Part shown: positions 20,614-30,607 of the stretch, one piece after another
Layout of the letters: every line of letters starts with the position of its first letter
Position numbering within the stretch: position 1 is the stretch's first letter
Assembly (NCBI GenBank): GCA_041490445.1
Contig: JBGPTF010000010.1
Span: 1 to 64,000, forward strand
Length of the DNA: 64,000 bases
Direction of reading: 5' to 3'
Origin: JBGPTF01 sp041490445
Lineage (GTDB): Bacteria; Acidobacteriota; Terriglobia; Acidiferrales; UBA7541
The notes under the pieces: generated by a model
Seen by the model: the letters and a program-made list of their open reading frames with translations, nothing else
What the model was told of the DNA's origin: nothing
The model's database searches: none
Position numbers and translations under genes: made by a program

Positions 20614-21971
20614 GCGCGCGCCATCCTTTTCCGGCGCCGCTCCCAGAAGAAATAGGCGGGCACGCCGGCGAGAAGGATCCCCATTCCGACAGCGGTGTGG
20701 CGCGGATACTTGTAGATGGTGTTCACCACGATCAGCCAGGACGCCGCGATAAAGAGCAGCGTCGTGACCGGATGGCCGGGGACGCGGTATCCACCCGCAT
20801 GCGGGACGCGCCGCCGCAGGACGAACAAGCTCGCCGCCGTGAGTCCGAAGAAAAGAAAGTCCATCGAAACGACGTAATTCAGAATTTGCTCGTAGCGGCC
20901 GGAGAGCGCGATGACGATCGCGCAGACGCCTTGCAGCGCAATGGCCACCGCCGGCACGCGCGTCCGCGGGCCGAGACGCGCCACGCCGGGAAAGAATAGA
21001 CCGTCAGCGGCCATCGCGAAATAGACGCGCGGCGCGGTGAGGATGGACTGGCTCAGGAAGCCCAGAGTCGAGACCGCGATGCCGAGAGCGATCAACGTAG
21101 CGCCGCGCTCGCCGAGAGTGAGGCGCATCACGGCGGTGGCAGGAGCGGTGGATTGCGCCAGTCCGCCCGGGCCCAGCGCGCGAACGCACACGAAGTTCAC
21201 CGCAACATAGAGGGTGACAACGCCGACGACGCCGAGAATCAGCCCGCGCGGCAGATTCTTCCGCGGCTCTCGTACTTCTTCTGCGATGAAATTCGCCGTC
21301 TGCCAGCCGCCGTAGGCGAACAGCACCGGCACCATGCCAGCGCCGAGGGTCGTCAGAAGATCCAATGAGGCGGGGCGATCGAGCACCGGACGCCATTCTG
21401 CGGCCGGCGCACGGATCAAGATCCAGCCGCAAGCCACCAGCGCGGCGATGGCGAGAATCTTCAGGACCATCAGCGCGCTTTGCACGTTGCTTCCCACGCG
21501 CACTCCAAGACAATTGATCGCGGTGAGGAGGCCGAGCGCGAGCGTCGCGACGAGCGCTTCGTGCACGTGCCAGTGCGTCAGCTCGAGGAAGTAGCGAGCG
21601 AACGTGACGGCAACAGCGGCCATGCCACCCGTTTGGATGACGAGCAGCAGCACCCACCCGTAAAGAAATGCGAGGGCGGGGTGAAAGGCCTCGCGGAGAT
21701 AGGCGTATTGCCCGCCGACCCGGGGCATCCTGGCGGCCAGCTCGGCATAAATAAATGCCCCGGCGAGAGCGATCATGCCGCCGAGAGCCCACGCACCAAG
21801 GATCAGCACCGGGGTGTGCACTTGCTGCGCGACGACGTAGGGATTCATGAAAATTCCCGCGCCGACGATGCCTCCCATAACAACCATCGTTGCGTCGAAT
21901 AGGCCCAGCCGTGCGGCGAATCGTGGCGCGGCGGTTCCAGAATTCGGATTTTTCCCGGATGCGGGCGGCAT
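20610..21971 (-). CDS. APC-family amino-acid permease
   Basis: A ~453-residue membrane protein with about 12 hydrophobic helices. GGIVGAGIFMNP near residues 33-44 is the conserved unwound helix 1 of APC transporters. GGQYAYLREAFHP near 86-98 and FAYGGWQTANFIAEE near 224-238 are also typical. It probably exchanges or imports amino acids. The start is ambiguous: ATG 21971 is preferred, with an in-frame GTG at 21989 possible; neither has a good ribosome site. Operon partner of the aminotransferase. Confidence 0.88.
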   Translation of the reverse strand: MPPASGKNPNSGTAAPRFAARLGLFDATMVVMGGIVGAGIFMNPYVVAQQVHTPVLILGAWALGGMIALAGAFIYAELAARMPRVGGQYAYLREAFHPALAFLYGWVLLLVIQTGGMAAVAVTFARYFLELTHWHVHEALVATLALGLLTAINCLGVRVGSNVQSALMVLKILAIAALVACGWILIRAPAAEWRPVLDRPASLDLLTTLGAGMVPVLFAYGGWQTANFIAEEVREPRKNLPRGLILGVVGVVTLYVAVNFVCVRALGPGGLAQSTAPATAVMRLTLGERGATLIALGIAVSTLGFLSQSILTAPRVYFAMAADGLFFPGVARLGPRTRVPAVAIALQGVCAIVIALSGRYEQILNYVVSMDFLFFGLTAASLFVLRRRVPHAGGYRVPGHPVTTLLFIAASWLIVVNTIYKYPRHTAVGMGILLAGVPAYFFWERRRKRMARA

Positions 21972-22040
21972 GTTCTTTTCGGCGCGCACTGTAGCACAGC
22001 AGAGGCGGCGCCGGGCGCGGCTTGCTGCGCGCCGGGGCGC

Positions 22041-23813
22041 ATGCTAGGTTTCGAGGCAATGCCTCCCGGAAGCCCGCGGCACGTTGCGCCCTGGTTGTGT
22101 CTCCTCGTGGTTCTGGCGGCATTTCTGTTCGAGATTGCGCGCCTTCACCCGCAGAATTATTTTGGCCGCTTCGAAGACGATACGATCTATTTCAGTTCGG
22201 CGAAGGCGCTCGCTGAAGGGCAGGGATACATCCTGCCTTTCTTTCCCGGCAGTCGAGTAGAGGCAACAAAGTATCCTGTCCTGTATCCCTGGCTGCTTTC
22301 CTGGATCTGGCGCTGGCAGCCGGTCTTTCCAGCAAACTTGGCCGCGGCGATCGGGCTGACGGCGGTCTTCGGCTGCTGGTTCTTGGCCGCCACATTCCTG
22401 TTCTTGCGGAAGCTCCCCGGGCTGGGGGATTGGCCGGCGCTGCTTCTCGTCGGGCTGTGCGCGTTTCAACCCTACCTGCTGTTGCTTAGCGCCGACGTGA
22501 TGAGCGACGTCCCCTTCATGGCCCTGGCGATGACGGCGATGAACGTTGGTGATAGCGCGATGCGCCGGAAAGGGAGGATCGCTGCCGCGCTCCTCGCGGG
22601 CACGCTCGCGGGGCTTTCCGTCGAGATGCGGATTCTCGGCCTCGCCGTCGTGGCCGGAATATTTTTTGTGGGACTCCTGCGGCGGGCCTATCGCCCGGCA
22701 GCCTTGTTCGCAGTGGCGGCCTGTCCGTTTGTCCTTGCCGCGATGTGGCCTACGCTCGCGGCCGTGCGCGCCCATCCGCTGGCGGCAACAGGCGCTGCGC
22801 TCGGCTGGCGGCAGACTTACGATTACACGACGAGCTACTTTGCCTTCTGGCGCGACTGCGTTCCACGGCCCGCGGTGTTGTTCGCCATGCTGCGGTTTAA
22901 TCTAGAAGCCCTGGTCCAGCAGCCCGGCAGGTATCTCGTCTTCCCGCTGCTGGGGAGCAACCGATGGACGAGCGCGATGACACTGGTCCTGAGCGCGGCC
23001 ATTCTTCTCGGAGTTGTCCGGCAGGCCCTGGCAAATGAGTGGAAACCGATCCACTTCGTGTTCGCTTTTTATTCAGCAATCCTGCTGTTCTGGAACACGG
23101 TTTCGATGGACCGATTCTTGCTGCCGTTCCTTCCCCTCCTGTTTGCAGGGCTTTGGCTCGAAGGGAAGCGCCTCCTTTCCTTCCTGCTTGTGGGGTTTCG
23201 CTCGGGCCGGCCAGCCGGGGAGCGGGGGCTGGCCGCAGTGCTTGCTTTTCTCGTACTGGTAATTGGAGTGATTGCCCTGCGGAATTACTTTGGTGCTGCA
23301 CGGGTGTCCGTGACGGAAATCGGAGCGGAACGCGGGGCGATGCTTTCGGAGAAAAAGGAGGCTTACGAGTGGATTCGCGATCACACGCCGCCGGATGCGC
23401 CCGTCGTCGCCTACGAGGGCGGCTTATTGTACTTGTACACGGGACGGCCGTCGCTGCGCCCCCTGGCATTTTCGAGCGAAGGGTTTTTTATGTTGGACCC
23501 GTCGCGCGTCGAGCGTGATCTTAATCACATCACGGATGTGGCGCGGCATCTGCGAGCGCGGTACTGGCTGATGTCGGACGACGATTACGCGCTCGAAGCG
23601 CAAACGCCTCGCAAACTCTGGGAGCCGCGGGTCAAGCGATTGCAAGCGGCTCTGCCGACCGTTTTCCGCAGCCAAGGCGGACGCGTGCAGATCCACGACG
23701 CAACTTGTCTGTTGGACCCGGAGCGTGGAGAATGCGCGCCGGTGCTGCCCGTGTTGTTTCCCGAAGGTGCCGGCGCAATCTCTGGGGCGCGCGCGAGTGA
23801 CACCCCTGAATGA
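22041..23813 (+). CDS. GT-C type glycosyltransferase-like membrane protein
   Basis: A 590-residue polytopic protein with roughly 10-12 hydrophobic helices and a soluble C-terminal ~150 residues. The first periplasmic loop carries FEDDTIYFSSAKALAEGQG, an acidic-pair motif followed by the YPVLYPWL segment seen in GT-C/PMT-type transferases that use lipid-linked sugars. Sugar and acceptor are unknown. Start 22041 lacks a clear ribosome site; an ATG at 22059 is possible. It is divergent from the permease gene with a gap of about 50-70 bases. Confidence 0.75.
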   Translation: MLGFEAMPPGSPRHVAPWLCLLVVLAAFLFEIARLHPQNYFGRFEDDTIYFSSAKALAEGQGYILPFFPGSRVEATKYPVLYPWLLSWIWRWQPVFPANLAAAIGLTAVFGCWFLAATFLFLRKLPGLGDWPALLLVGLCAFQPYLLLLSADVMSDVPFMALAMTAMNVGDSAMRRKGRIAAALLAGTLAGLSVEMRILGLAVVAGIFFVGLLRRAYRPAALFAVAACPFVLAAMWPTLAAVRAHPLAATGAALGWRQTYDYTTSYFAFWRDCVPRPAVLFAMLRFNLEALVQQPGRYLVFPLLGSNRWTSAMTLVLSAAILLGVVRQALANEWKPIHFVFAFYSAILLFWNTVSMDRFLLPFLPLLFAGLWLEGKRLLSFLLVGFRSGRPAGERGLAAVLAFLVLVIGVIALRNYFGAARVSVTEIGAERGAMLSEKKEAYEWIRDHTPPDAPVVAYEGGLLYLYTGRPSLRPLAFSSEGFFMLDPSRVERDLNHITDVARHLRARYWLMSDDDYALEAQTPRKLWEPRVKRLQAALPTVFRSQGGRVQIHDATCLLDPERGECAPVLPVLFPEGAGAISGARASDTPE

Positions 23814-23932
23814 CTGCATCGCGAGCAAGCCTGGATTAACAAGGGCATCCTGCACTTGAACGACGTCTCGATCGCTTCAAGCCCGCAACGCCCCGGGCCG
23901 CTCCCGGCGCCAAGGCTAAAGGGCCATGCACT

Positions 23933-26900
23933 CTAGACGAGTTTCGAATGGGGATCGACGGGCAAAGGGAGATCTGCTTCCTGCGGCATCAGTTCGAATC
24001 CAGCGCGGTCGCTGAACACTTCTTCGATCATTCGCATGAGTTCCGAGACTTGGATGGGCTTGGAAAGGTAGGCGTCCATGCCCGCTGCGAGGCAACGCTG
24101 TTCATCGCCCTTCAAAGCATGCGCCGTCATCGCAATGATGGGAAGGTGCGCGCCAGAGGTTTTTTCCTTGGCCCGGATTGCAGCGGTGGCTTCGATTCCG
24201 TCCACCTCCGGCATCTGCACGTCCATCAGGACAAGATCGAATGACTCGCGAGCCAGCGCAGCCAAGGCCACTCTTCCGTTCTCGGCCACGGTGACGGCAT
24301 GACCTCGCTTCTCCAAAATACGGACGGTGAGAAGTTGGTTCACTGCATTGTCCTCGGCGAGCAGAATCTTCAGGCGCCGCTTGTTTTCACGCAACGCGTG
24401 ACGAGTGACCAGCGGGGCGGGTCGTTCCCGTCGCGGCGCCACCCGGAGCGCGAGCCGAATGGCATCCAACAACTCCGTCTGGCGGATGGGCTTGACGAGG
24501 TAGGCGGAGATGCCCGCCTCGCGGCATCGCTTGGCGTCTCCCAGATGCCCGGCGGACGTCAGCATCATGATGGTTGCCCCGGCAAGATCCGGGTTCTGCC
24601 GAATCCGTTCCGCGAGGGTGAATCCGTCCATCTCCGGCATATGAGCATCCAGAAAGATCAAGGGGAAGGGCCGCCCCGCGTTCTTGGCGTCTTGCAAGGC
24701 GCTCAGCGCATGCTGTCCTCCGTCTACGGCGGTGGGTTTCATTTCCCATCGATCCAGAATCGCTTCCAGGACGCGCCGATTCGTGGCGTTATCATCCACC
24801 ACGAGCACGCGCAGATCGCGCAAATCGGACAACTCTAATGGGACCGCCCGAACTGCCGGCGTTTTCTGCAATCCGAGCCGTGCCGTGAAATGGAATGTGC
24901 TGCCCTTTCCTGGCTCGCTCTGCACCCAGATGCGCCCGCCCATTCTCTCGACCAGTCGGGAACAAATGGTCAGGCCCAGACCGGTGCCGCCATATCTGCG
25001 GGTCATCGAGCCGTCCGCTTGCGTGAAAGCGTCGAAGATGGATTCCTGTTTGTTCAAAGGGATACCGACTCCGGTGTCGGTCACGGCAAAGTGGAGACAG
25101 ATGGCTTCTTCGGTCTGCGATTCCATCTCGACAGAAACCAGAAGCTCGCCCCGCTCGGTGAACTTGATCGCGTTTCCGACCAGGTTGACGATTACCTGCC
25201 GCAAGCGGCCCGGATCGCCGACCAGGGTCTCCGGCACGTCCGGCTTTACGTCACAGATCAGTTCCAGTCCTTTCTGGTGCGCGCGGAAACCCAGCTCCTT
25301 CATCGTGTCACCGAGGCTTTCGCGCAAATCAAAGTCGATCGTCTCGAACTCGAGCTTTCCGGCTTCAATCTTTGAAAAGTCCAGAATGTCGTTGATCACG
25401 ACCAGCAGCGAATCAGCGGAGAGCTTCACGAGGGAGAGATTGTCGCGCTGCTCCGGGGTGAGATTCGAATCCAGGACGAGTTCGGTCATCCCCAGAATTC
25501 CGTTCATCGGCGTGCGAATTTCGTGGCTCATCGTGGCCAAGAACGTGCTTTTGGCGCAATTGGCTGCTTCGGCAGCTTCTTTCGCTTTCTGGAGCTCCTC
25601 TTCCGCACGTTTGCGCGCGGTGATGTCGGCGGCAGCTCCGACAAAATACAAAATGGCGCCATCGGTGTCATGGACTGCTCGCGCGTTCTCTGAGAGCCAA
25701 ATCTTGCCGCCGTCTTTGCGATAGACCTGGTATTCGAAATCCTCCACGAATCCTTGACTTTCCATGAAAAGCTTAAATTTCTCGCGACGAGGAGGTTCGA
25801 CGTAAGCTTCTTGGGCGATATCGCTGCAGGACTTCATCATCTCTTCGGGGGAGTCATAGCCGTACATCCGGGCCAATGCGGGATTGACACTGAGGAATTT
25901 CCCTTCCGGCGTGCTCTGAAAGATGCCCACAATCGCTTCCTCAAAGATGCCGCGGTACTTCTCTTCTGCCTGCCGTAAAGCCGCTTCCATTCGCTTCCGC
26001 TCCGCGATTTCATTTTGTAATTCGGCAGTGCGCTGATTCACTCGCTCCGTTAGTTTCTTCTCACTCGCCTTCAACCCATTCACCCGTATTCGATAGAGGC
26101 CTGCTGCAGAGAAGCCGACGACGAGAAAGCAAAAGCCAAGGAACCAATCCGTCCGGTAGAAGGGCGGCGCCAAATCAATTTCCATGGAAGCACCGGCTTC
26201 ATTCCAGACGTCGTCGTTATTGGCGCCAATGACCGTGAACCGATACTTCCCGGGCGGGATATTGGTGTAATACGCCACCCGCCGTCCCCCAGCCTCGATC
26301 CAGTCCTTGTCAAGCCCGTCCAGGCGGTATTTGAATCTCATTTTCCGCGGAGCGAGAAAGCTGAGACCTGTGTAGTGAAATTCCAGATCTCCCCGGCCCG
26401 CCGGCACCCGAGTTTCCGGGGAAAGATCAAATGTCTTCTGATTGATCTTCACGTGCTCGATGAGAATCGGAGGGGGCAGGTGGTTGGTCGTCAGATTTCT
26501 TGGATCGATGGTGACGACCCCGCCCATTGTTGGGAACCAGAGTCTGCCGTCCCTGCTCTTCCATCCGGCCGGCTGGGAACCGCCGTTACATTCCACATTC
26601 TTCAGGCCGTCTTCGGTGCCGTACGAGACAGAAGTGATCGAGGAGATTTTTCCTTCGGCAAAATCGTCCAACTGTTTCTTGCTCACGCGGTAGATGCCCT
26701 TGTTGCTGGTCATCCAGAAATCTCCGCGGTCATCGTCAAGGATCTGGGAGACCGTGTGAGCAAACAGGCCTTCGTTCGTGGTGTAACTGGTGAATTTCCC
26801 ATCTTTGAACCGGTTCAGGCCATTCCCGTAGGTGCCGAACCACATGGCGCCTGCTCGATCCTGATAGATGGGTCTGACGAACCTGTCAGAGAGGCCGTCT

Positions 26901-28618
26901 TTGGTCGTGTAGGTCGTAAACTGCCCATCCTTAAACTTTGTGATTCCGTTGTCGGTCGCCAGCCAGAGCGTTCCCTCCGTGTCCTCAAAGATTGTCCTCA
27001 CGTAGTCGCTGGAGAGCCCGTCTTTCACCGTGTAGATTTCTGCGCCACCGTTTCTCAGCCGGTACAAACCGTTTCCCGCCGTACCGATCCAGAGATCGCC
27101 CCGGCGATCTTCAAGAATTGACTGGACGACCTTGCCACTGAGTGGCTTGACGGCGGTGTCGGCGATGAATCGCCCATCTTTGAACCGAATCAGACCGTTC
27201 TGCGTGCCAGCCCAGAGATTCCCTTTTCGATCTTCCGCGAGAGCCCAGACGGCATTGGATGGCAGCCCATCTTTTTTGGTATAGGTGACAATTCTACGAT
27301 CTTTCAGCCGGCTGAGACCTCCGGCCTCAGTGGCGATCCAGAGACTTCCATCCCTCGCTTCGTAGATGGAACGGATGTTTTCGTCCGGCAATCCATCTTT
27401 CTTCGTATAGGCGGAGACGATTGATGGTTTGAGCTTCTCCAGCCCAGAGCCCGACCGGCCGATCCAGAGGTTGCCTTCGCGATCTACGAAGAAGGAAAAG
27501 ATGGGCTGGCCCGAGAGCCCGTCCTTCGAGGTGTAGCTTATGAGTCTTCCGTTCTGATAAGTGGAGAGGACGCTGGTGTTGGTTCCAGGAGGTGAGGGAA
27601 CGTCCGTAAACCTGCCTCCCTTCCATCGAGCTTCACCCGAGCGGATCCACAGGCGGCCCGCGCGGTCCTCACGGATCTCACAAACCACTCCTTCCTTCAT
27701 GGGATAGGTTGCAAACTCACGGCCTCTGAACCTCGTCAGTCCCTTCTTTGTCCCGATCCAAACGCTTCCCAGGGTGTCCACATGAATGTATTCAATGCTG
27801 ATGTCCGGAAGCCCGTCCTTAATGGTGAATGTAGTGAACCGGCGTCCTTGGAAGAGTGACAGCCCCTTGTCTGTGCCGATCCACAGGTTTCCGTCGGCGT
27901 CGGCAGAGAGTGGCCCGATCGAATTGGACGGGAGTCCATCCTTAGTTGTGTAGATGGAGAATCTGCCTCGCTCGAATCGAGCGAGCCCCTTGCTCGTTCC
28001 CACCCAAACGTCTCCGCGTTCGTCAGTCTGAATCTCACCGATGAAGTCAGTCGGCAGTCCATCTTTGGCCGTGTACCTCGTGAATCGCCCGTCCTTGAAC
28101 CGGGTCAATCCATCATCCTCGGTCTTCAGCCAGATTCCGCCATCGCGGTCTTCGGAGATGCTCTCGACGTGGCTCGCGGGCAGTCCATTGACCGTTGTGA
28201 ACGTCGTGAACTTGCCCTCCTGGTATCGCGTCAGCCCGGATTCGCCGGAGGCTCTGTCCGGACAGATCCAGAGGGCGCCATTGTGGTCCACGAACAGGTT
28301 TACAATTCTGCTGCTTTTCAACTCCGGTGTATTCCCCGCATCAAAGACCGTGAAGCCGATGCCATCAAAACGGACGAGGCCGTCGTACGTTCCCATCCAA
28401 AGGTAGCCATCGGGTGTCTGGGCAAACGCGTTGACCGTGTTCTGCGGCAGGCCGTCCTCGATCCGCCAGACCTGCAGGATGTAATGATCAACAGTTCGAA
28501 TGTTCTGCGAGTCGAGGGTGCGGATCGCCCCGCTCCAAGCAGGTGGCGAGAAGAGAAGGAGGAGCGCTGGAAGAGTGACCAGGAAGATCTTTCCAAGCTC
28601 AAGAACAGGACGTCTCAT
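23933..28618 (-). CDS. Propeller-sensor hybrid histidine kinase with two receiver domains
   Basis: A 1561-residue one-protein two-component system. Order: signal peptide (1-30); ~12 Reg_prop propeller repeats (DGLP....I.ED..G.LWIGT) to ~670; a Y_Y_Y domain (~745-815); one membrane helix (~820-842); coiled coil; PAS with PAC (~885-1005); HisKA with MSHEIRTPMNG, His at ~1028; HATPase with N, G1 and G2 boxes (~1130-1240); receiver 1 with Asp ~1322 (FLDAHMPEMDG); receiver 2 with Asp ~1464 (LMDVQMPEVDG). No DNA-binding output domain is present, unlike the Bacteroidetes HTCS type. ATG 28618 has GGAG eight bases upstream. It likely senses an extracellular, possibly carbohydrate, ligand. Confidence 0.92.
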   Translation of the reverse strand: MRRPVLELGKIFLVTLPALLLLFSPPAWSGAIRTLDSQNIRTVDHYILQVWRIEDGLPQNTVNAFAQTPDGYLWMGTYDGLVRFDGIGFTVFDAGNTPELKSSRIVNLFVDHNGALWICPDRASGESGLTRYQEGKFTTFTTVNGLPASHVESISEDRDGGIWLKTEDDGLTRFKDGRFTRYTAKDGLPTDFIGEIQTDERGDVWVGTSKGLARFERGRFSIYTTKDGLPSNSIGPLSADADGNLWIGTDKGLSLFQGRRFTTFTIKDGLPDISIEYIHVDTLGSVWIGTKKGLTRFRGREFATYPMKEGVVCEIREDRAGRLWIRSGEARWKGGRFTDVPSPPGTNTSVLSTYQNGRLISYTSKDGLSGQPIFSFFVDREGNLWIGRSGSGLEKLKPSIVSAYTKKDGLPDENIRSIYEARDGSLWIATEAGGLSRLKDRRIVTYTKKDGLPSNAVWALAEDRKGNLWAGTQNGLIRFKDGRFIADTAVKPLSGKVVQSILEDRRGDLWIGTAGNGLYRLRNGGAEIYTVKDGLSSDYVRTIFEDTEGTLWLATDNGITKFKDGQFTTYTTKDGLSDRFVRPIYQDRAGAMWFGTYGNGLNRFKDGKFTSYTTNEGLFAHTVSQILDDDRGDFWMTSNKGIYRVSKKQLDDFAEGKISSITSVSYGTEDGLKNVECNGGSQPAGWKSRDGRLWFPTMGGVVTIDPRNLTTNHLPPPILIEHVKINQKTFDLSPETRVPAGRGDLEFHYTGLSFLAPRKMRFKYRLDGLDKDWIEAGGRRVAYYTNIPPGKYRFTVIGANNDDVWNEAGASMEIDLAPPFYRTDWFLGFCFLVVGFSAAGLYRIRVNGLKASEKKLTERVNQRTAELQNEIAERKRMEAALRQAEEKYRGIFEEAIVGIFQSTPEGKFLSVNPALARMYGYDSPEEMMKSCSDIAQEAYVEPPRREKFKLFMESQGFVEDFEYQVYRKDGGKIWLSENARAVHDTDGAILYFVGAAADITARKRAEEELQKAKEAAEAANCAKSTFLATMSHEIRTPMNGILGMTELVLDSNLTPEQRDNLSLVKLSADSLLVVINDILDFSKIEAGKLEFETIDFDLRESLGDTMKELGFRAHQKGLELICDVKPDVPETLVGDPGRLRQVIVNLVGNAIKFTERGELLVSVEMESQTEEAICLHFAVTDTGVGIPLNKQESIFDAFTQADGSMTRRYGGTGLGLTICSRLVERMGGRIWVQSEPGKGSTFHFTARLGLQKTPAVRAVPLELSDLRDLRVLVVDDNATNRRVLEAILDRWEMKPTAVDGGQHALSALQDAKNAGRPFPLIFLDAHMPEMDGFTLAERIRQNPDLAGATIMMLTSAGHLGDAKRCREAGISAYLVKPIRQTELLDAIRLALRVAPRRERPAPLVTRHALRENKRRLKILLAEDNAVNQLLTVRILEKRGHAVTVAENGRVALAALARESFDLVLMDVQMPEVDGIEATAAIRAKEKTSGAHLPIIAMTAHALKGDEQRCLAAGMDAYLSKPIQVSELMRMIEEVFSDRAGFELMPQEADLPLPVDPHSKLV

Positions 28619-28621
28619 CAC

Positions 28622-29237
28622 GTTTTCTCCGCTCTCGCGTCACTATGACTGCGCGCGCCAGGGCAATTGACCAGACGCCGGAAAGATCGCTCTGCAAGAG
28701 CCCTCGCACCAGGGCACGCTACCCCTGCAGGAAAAGCCGGGGGCAGAACGCGTTTCCTGTTCCCCGGTGCAAAGTCCCCCTTGTACGAGCCCAATCGGTC
28801 GAATTCCTCAAAACGGCACGCCACACTTCGCTGCGTTTGCTGCTTCAGCGACTCATCCGGTCGAGGGGGCAACCGGCTTGAGGGATTGCAGCACGCGAAT
28901 AGCCATGTTTCACTATCCAGTATTCTTGAAGCAGTTTGGTTTCAGTGAGTTGAGGCCGGCCACAGATCGGTTGGCGGGTGCGCCGTGGGAAGATGTTTCC
29001 AAGAGAGACCGGTGTCCTCGGATGGAACACCGGATAGCGAGGTGGGTCTACATGGCTCCGAAGGCAGGGAACCTCTTGCTCTTCGAAAAAAACGAAAACG
29101 CCGCTCGACGGCAGTTCGGAGTAAGGGACTTTTCAGCGAGCAATCAGCCCTGATAAGTTGGTTGGCGGGGAGCGCCGACGGTGTTGGATCCTTGGAATAC
29201 TGAGGACGGATGACGCGGGCTAATCCCGGAGGAGAAA
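28622..29237. other. 616-bp stretch with no recognisable gene
   Basis: I see no protein family, tRNA or clear promoter here. It holds an inverted repeat CCGGTGT/ACACCGG near 29009-29033. Reading frames of 60-130 codons exist but look like chance. It borders the decayed locus at 29.2-32.7 kb and may be degraded sequence. Confidence 0.3.
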
Positions 29238-29587
29238 GTGGGCGTGCCGGGAGAATCGTCGAAGAAGCTGGAAGAGGTACTCGTCGCTGTTTGGCGGCAG
29301 GCCATGGTAGAAAATGTGAAGGCCGTCGAGCTTGCCGGCCGCGGCTACCCGGTCCGCCGCACTGCCCGGCACGGGCTGCGGCAGATTGACTTTACGTTTG
29401 ATGGTGAAGAATTGCGCGGGCTCGAGCAGAATCCGGCGACGAAATCGCGCTGGGCGCAAATGGCGCGCGCGGGGAAAGGGTGATGCAGTTTCTTTCCGGT
29501 GGGCGCTACGTCGCTAACGTCGTGGACGGCAAAGTGACGCTCTACGCCCGCCCTGCCGGTTCTTCCCGGCGACGCGCAGCGCGCTGA
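29238..29587 (+). pseudogene. Small conserved gene disrupted by a frameshift (copy A)
   Basis: Codons from GTG 29238 (or GTG 29244; GGAGG just upstream) encode a plausible protein: SSKKLEEVLVAVWRQ, then YPVRRTARHGLRQIDFTFDG and NPATKSRWAQMARAGK. It then stops at 29483. The continuation MQFLSGGRYVANVVDGKVTL lies in another frame and ends at 29587. The second copy at 32191 reads GGGGAAAAAGG where this reads GGGGAAAGGG, so one base is missing here. With that base restored the gene would encode about 116 residues. Function unknown. Confidence 0.65.
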
Positions 29588-29599
29588 GTCTTGCTCTGC
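29467..29599 (+). repeat. Direct repeat A flanking the SDR-P450 pair
   Basis: This ~133-bp segment is nearly identical to 32191-32324 in the same orientation (shared blocks include TGATGCAGTTTCTTTCCGG and a long block ending TGAGTCTTGCTCTGC), differing by one indel and about ten substitutions. The two copies bracket the SDR and P450 genes. Confidence 0.85.
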
Positions 29600-29814
29600 T
29601 GGGAAGTCCATTTCCAGCGGATTTCCAATCGAGAGGGCCGGACTGTGCGAGCGGGGCACTCCTCAGGAATGTCCCTCGCTGTGGGAATCCACAGTCGCCG
29701 GTGGCGCCAGCACGGCCGAGTGCGCGTGGAAGAGCTCCGGGGTGAACCGAATCGAACTCTGCGCGGCAGCTCGAGCGACTTGTCGTGGAAATAGGTAATG
29801 TTGGCCTGCGATGG

Positions 29815-30576
29815 CTACAGCGTTTTCAGGGTCAGACCACCATCGACAACAATCCCCTGGCCGGTGATGAAGTCGGCATCCGAGGAAGCCAGAAACAGCG
29901 CGACCCGGGCAACGTCTTCGGGTTCGCCCAGCCGACGGAGCGGAGTGATTCTCTCGATGAACTTTCGAGAGAGCCAGCGCTCGTAATATGGACGGGTCAT
30001 CTCCGTCTTGATGAAGCCCGGGCAGATGTAGTTGACGCAGATGCCGTCGCAAGCCAGCTCGACGGCCAGGGCGCGTGAGAAGCTGGCGATGGCCCCCTTG
30101 CTGGCGGCATAGGCCGTCAATTTGCGCGAATGGCTGTAAACCTCGACGGAAGCCATGTTGATGATTTTGCCGCCCCGCTGTTTCTTGAGAAGCCGGAGGC
30201 CGGAGCGGACGCAAGTGAGCGTTCCGGTCAGATTGGTTTCCCAAACTTCATCCCAATCTTTCACACTCATCTGGTCGAAGAGTTTCTTGCGGGCAATGCC
30301 AGCATTGTTGACCAGGATGTGCAGGCCGCCAAACTTCTCCTCGATGGTGCGCAACGCGCGATCAACCGTTTTGGGATCTCGGACGTCTGCCGCAAGCGGC
30401 AGGCAAGTTCCGCCCTGCTGTGCGATCTCCCGGCCCGCTTCGTGGACGCGTGCTTCGTCCAGATCGAGGGCCGCCACGCGAGCGCCTTCCTGGGCAAAGA
30501 GCAAGGCCGTCGCCCTGCCGATCCCGGCTGCAGCGCCCGTGATCAGCGCAATCCTGCCGGCGAGTCGTCCGTTCAT
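29815..30576 (-). CDS. Short-chain dehydrogenase (SDR), partner of P450
   Basis: A 253-residue classical SDR: TGAAAGIG cofactor motif at residues 14-21, DVRD near 64-67, NNAG near 90-93, catalytic Ser in NMASVEV, and YAASK near 155-159, ending with a standard GQGIVVDGG signature. NAD(H) is suggested by the acidic Asp after strand 2 (AALDLDEA). It begins 31 bases after the P450 stop on the same strand, so the two probably act together, with the P450 hydroxylating and the SDR oxidising the alcohol; this is inference. It lies inside the repeat-bracketed segment. Confidence 0.9.
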   Translation of the reverse strand: MNGRLAGRIALITGAAAGIGRATALLFAQEGARVAALDLDEARVHEAGREIAQQGGTCLPLAADVRDPKTVDRALRTIEEKFGGLHILVNNAGIARKKLFDQMSVKDWDEVWETNLTGTLTCVRSGLRLLKKQRGGKIINMASVEVYSHSRKLTAYAASKGAIASFSRALAVELACDGICVNYICPGFIKTEMTRPYYERWLSRKFIERITPLRRLGEPEDVARVALFLASSDADFITGQGIVVDGGLTLKTL

Positions 30577-30607
30577 GTGAGATGTCCCGTTCGGTGCGAT
30601 TCTGGTC

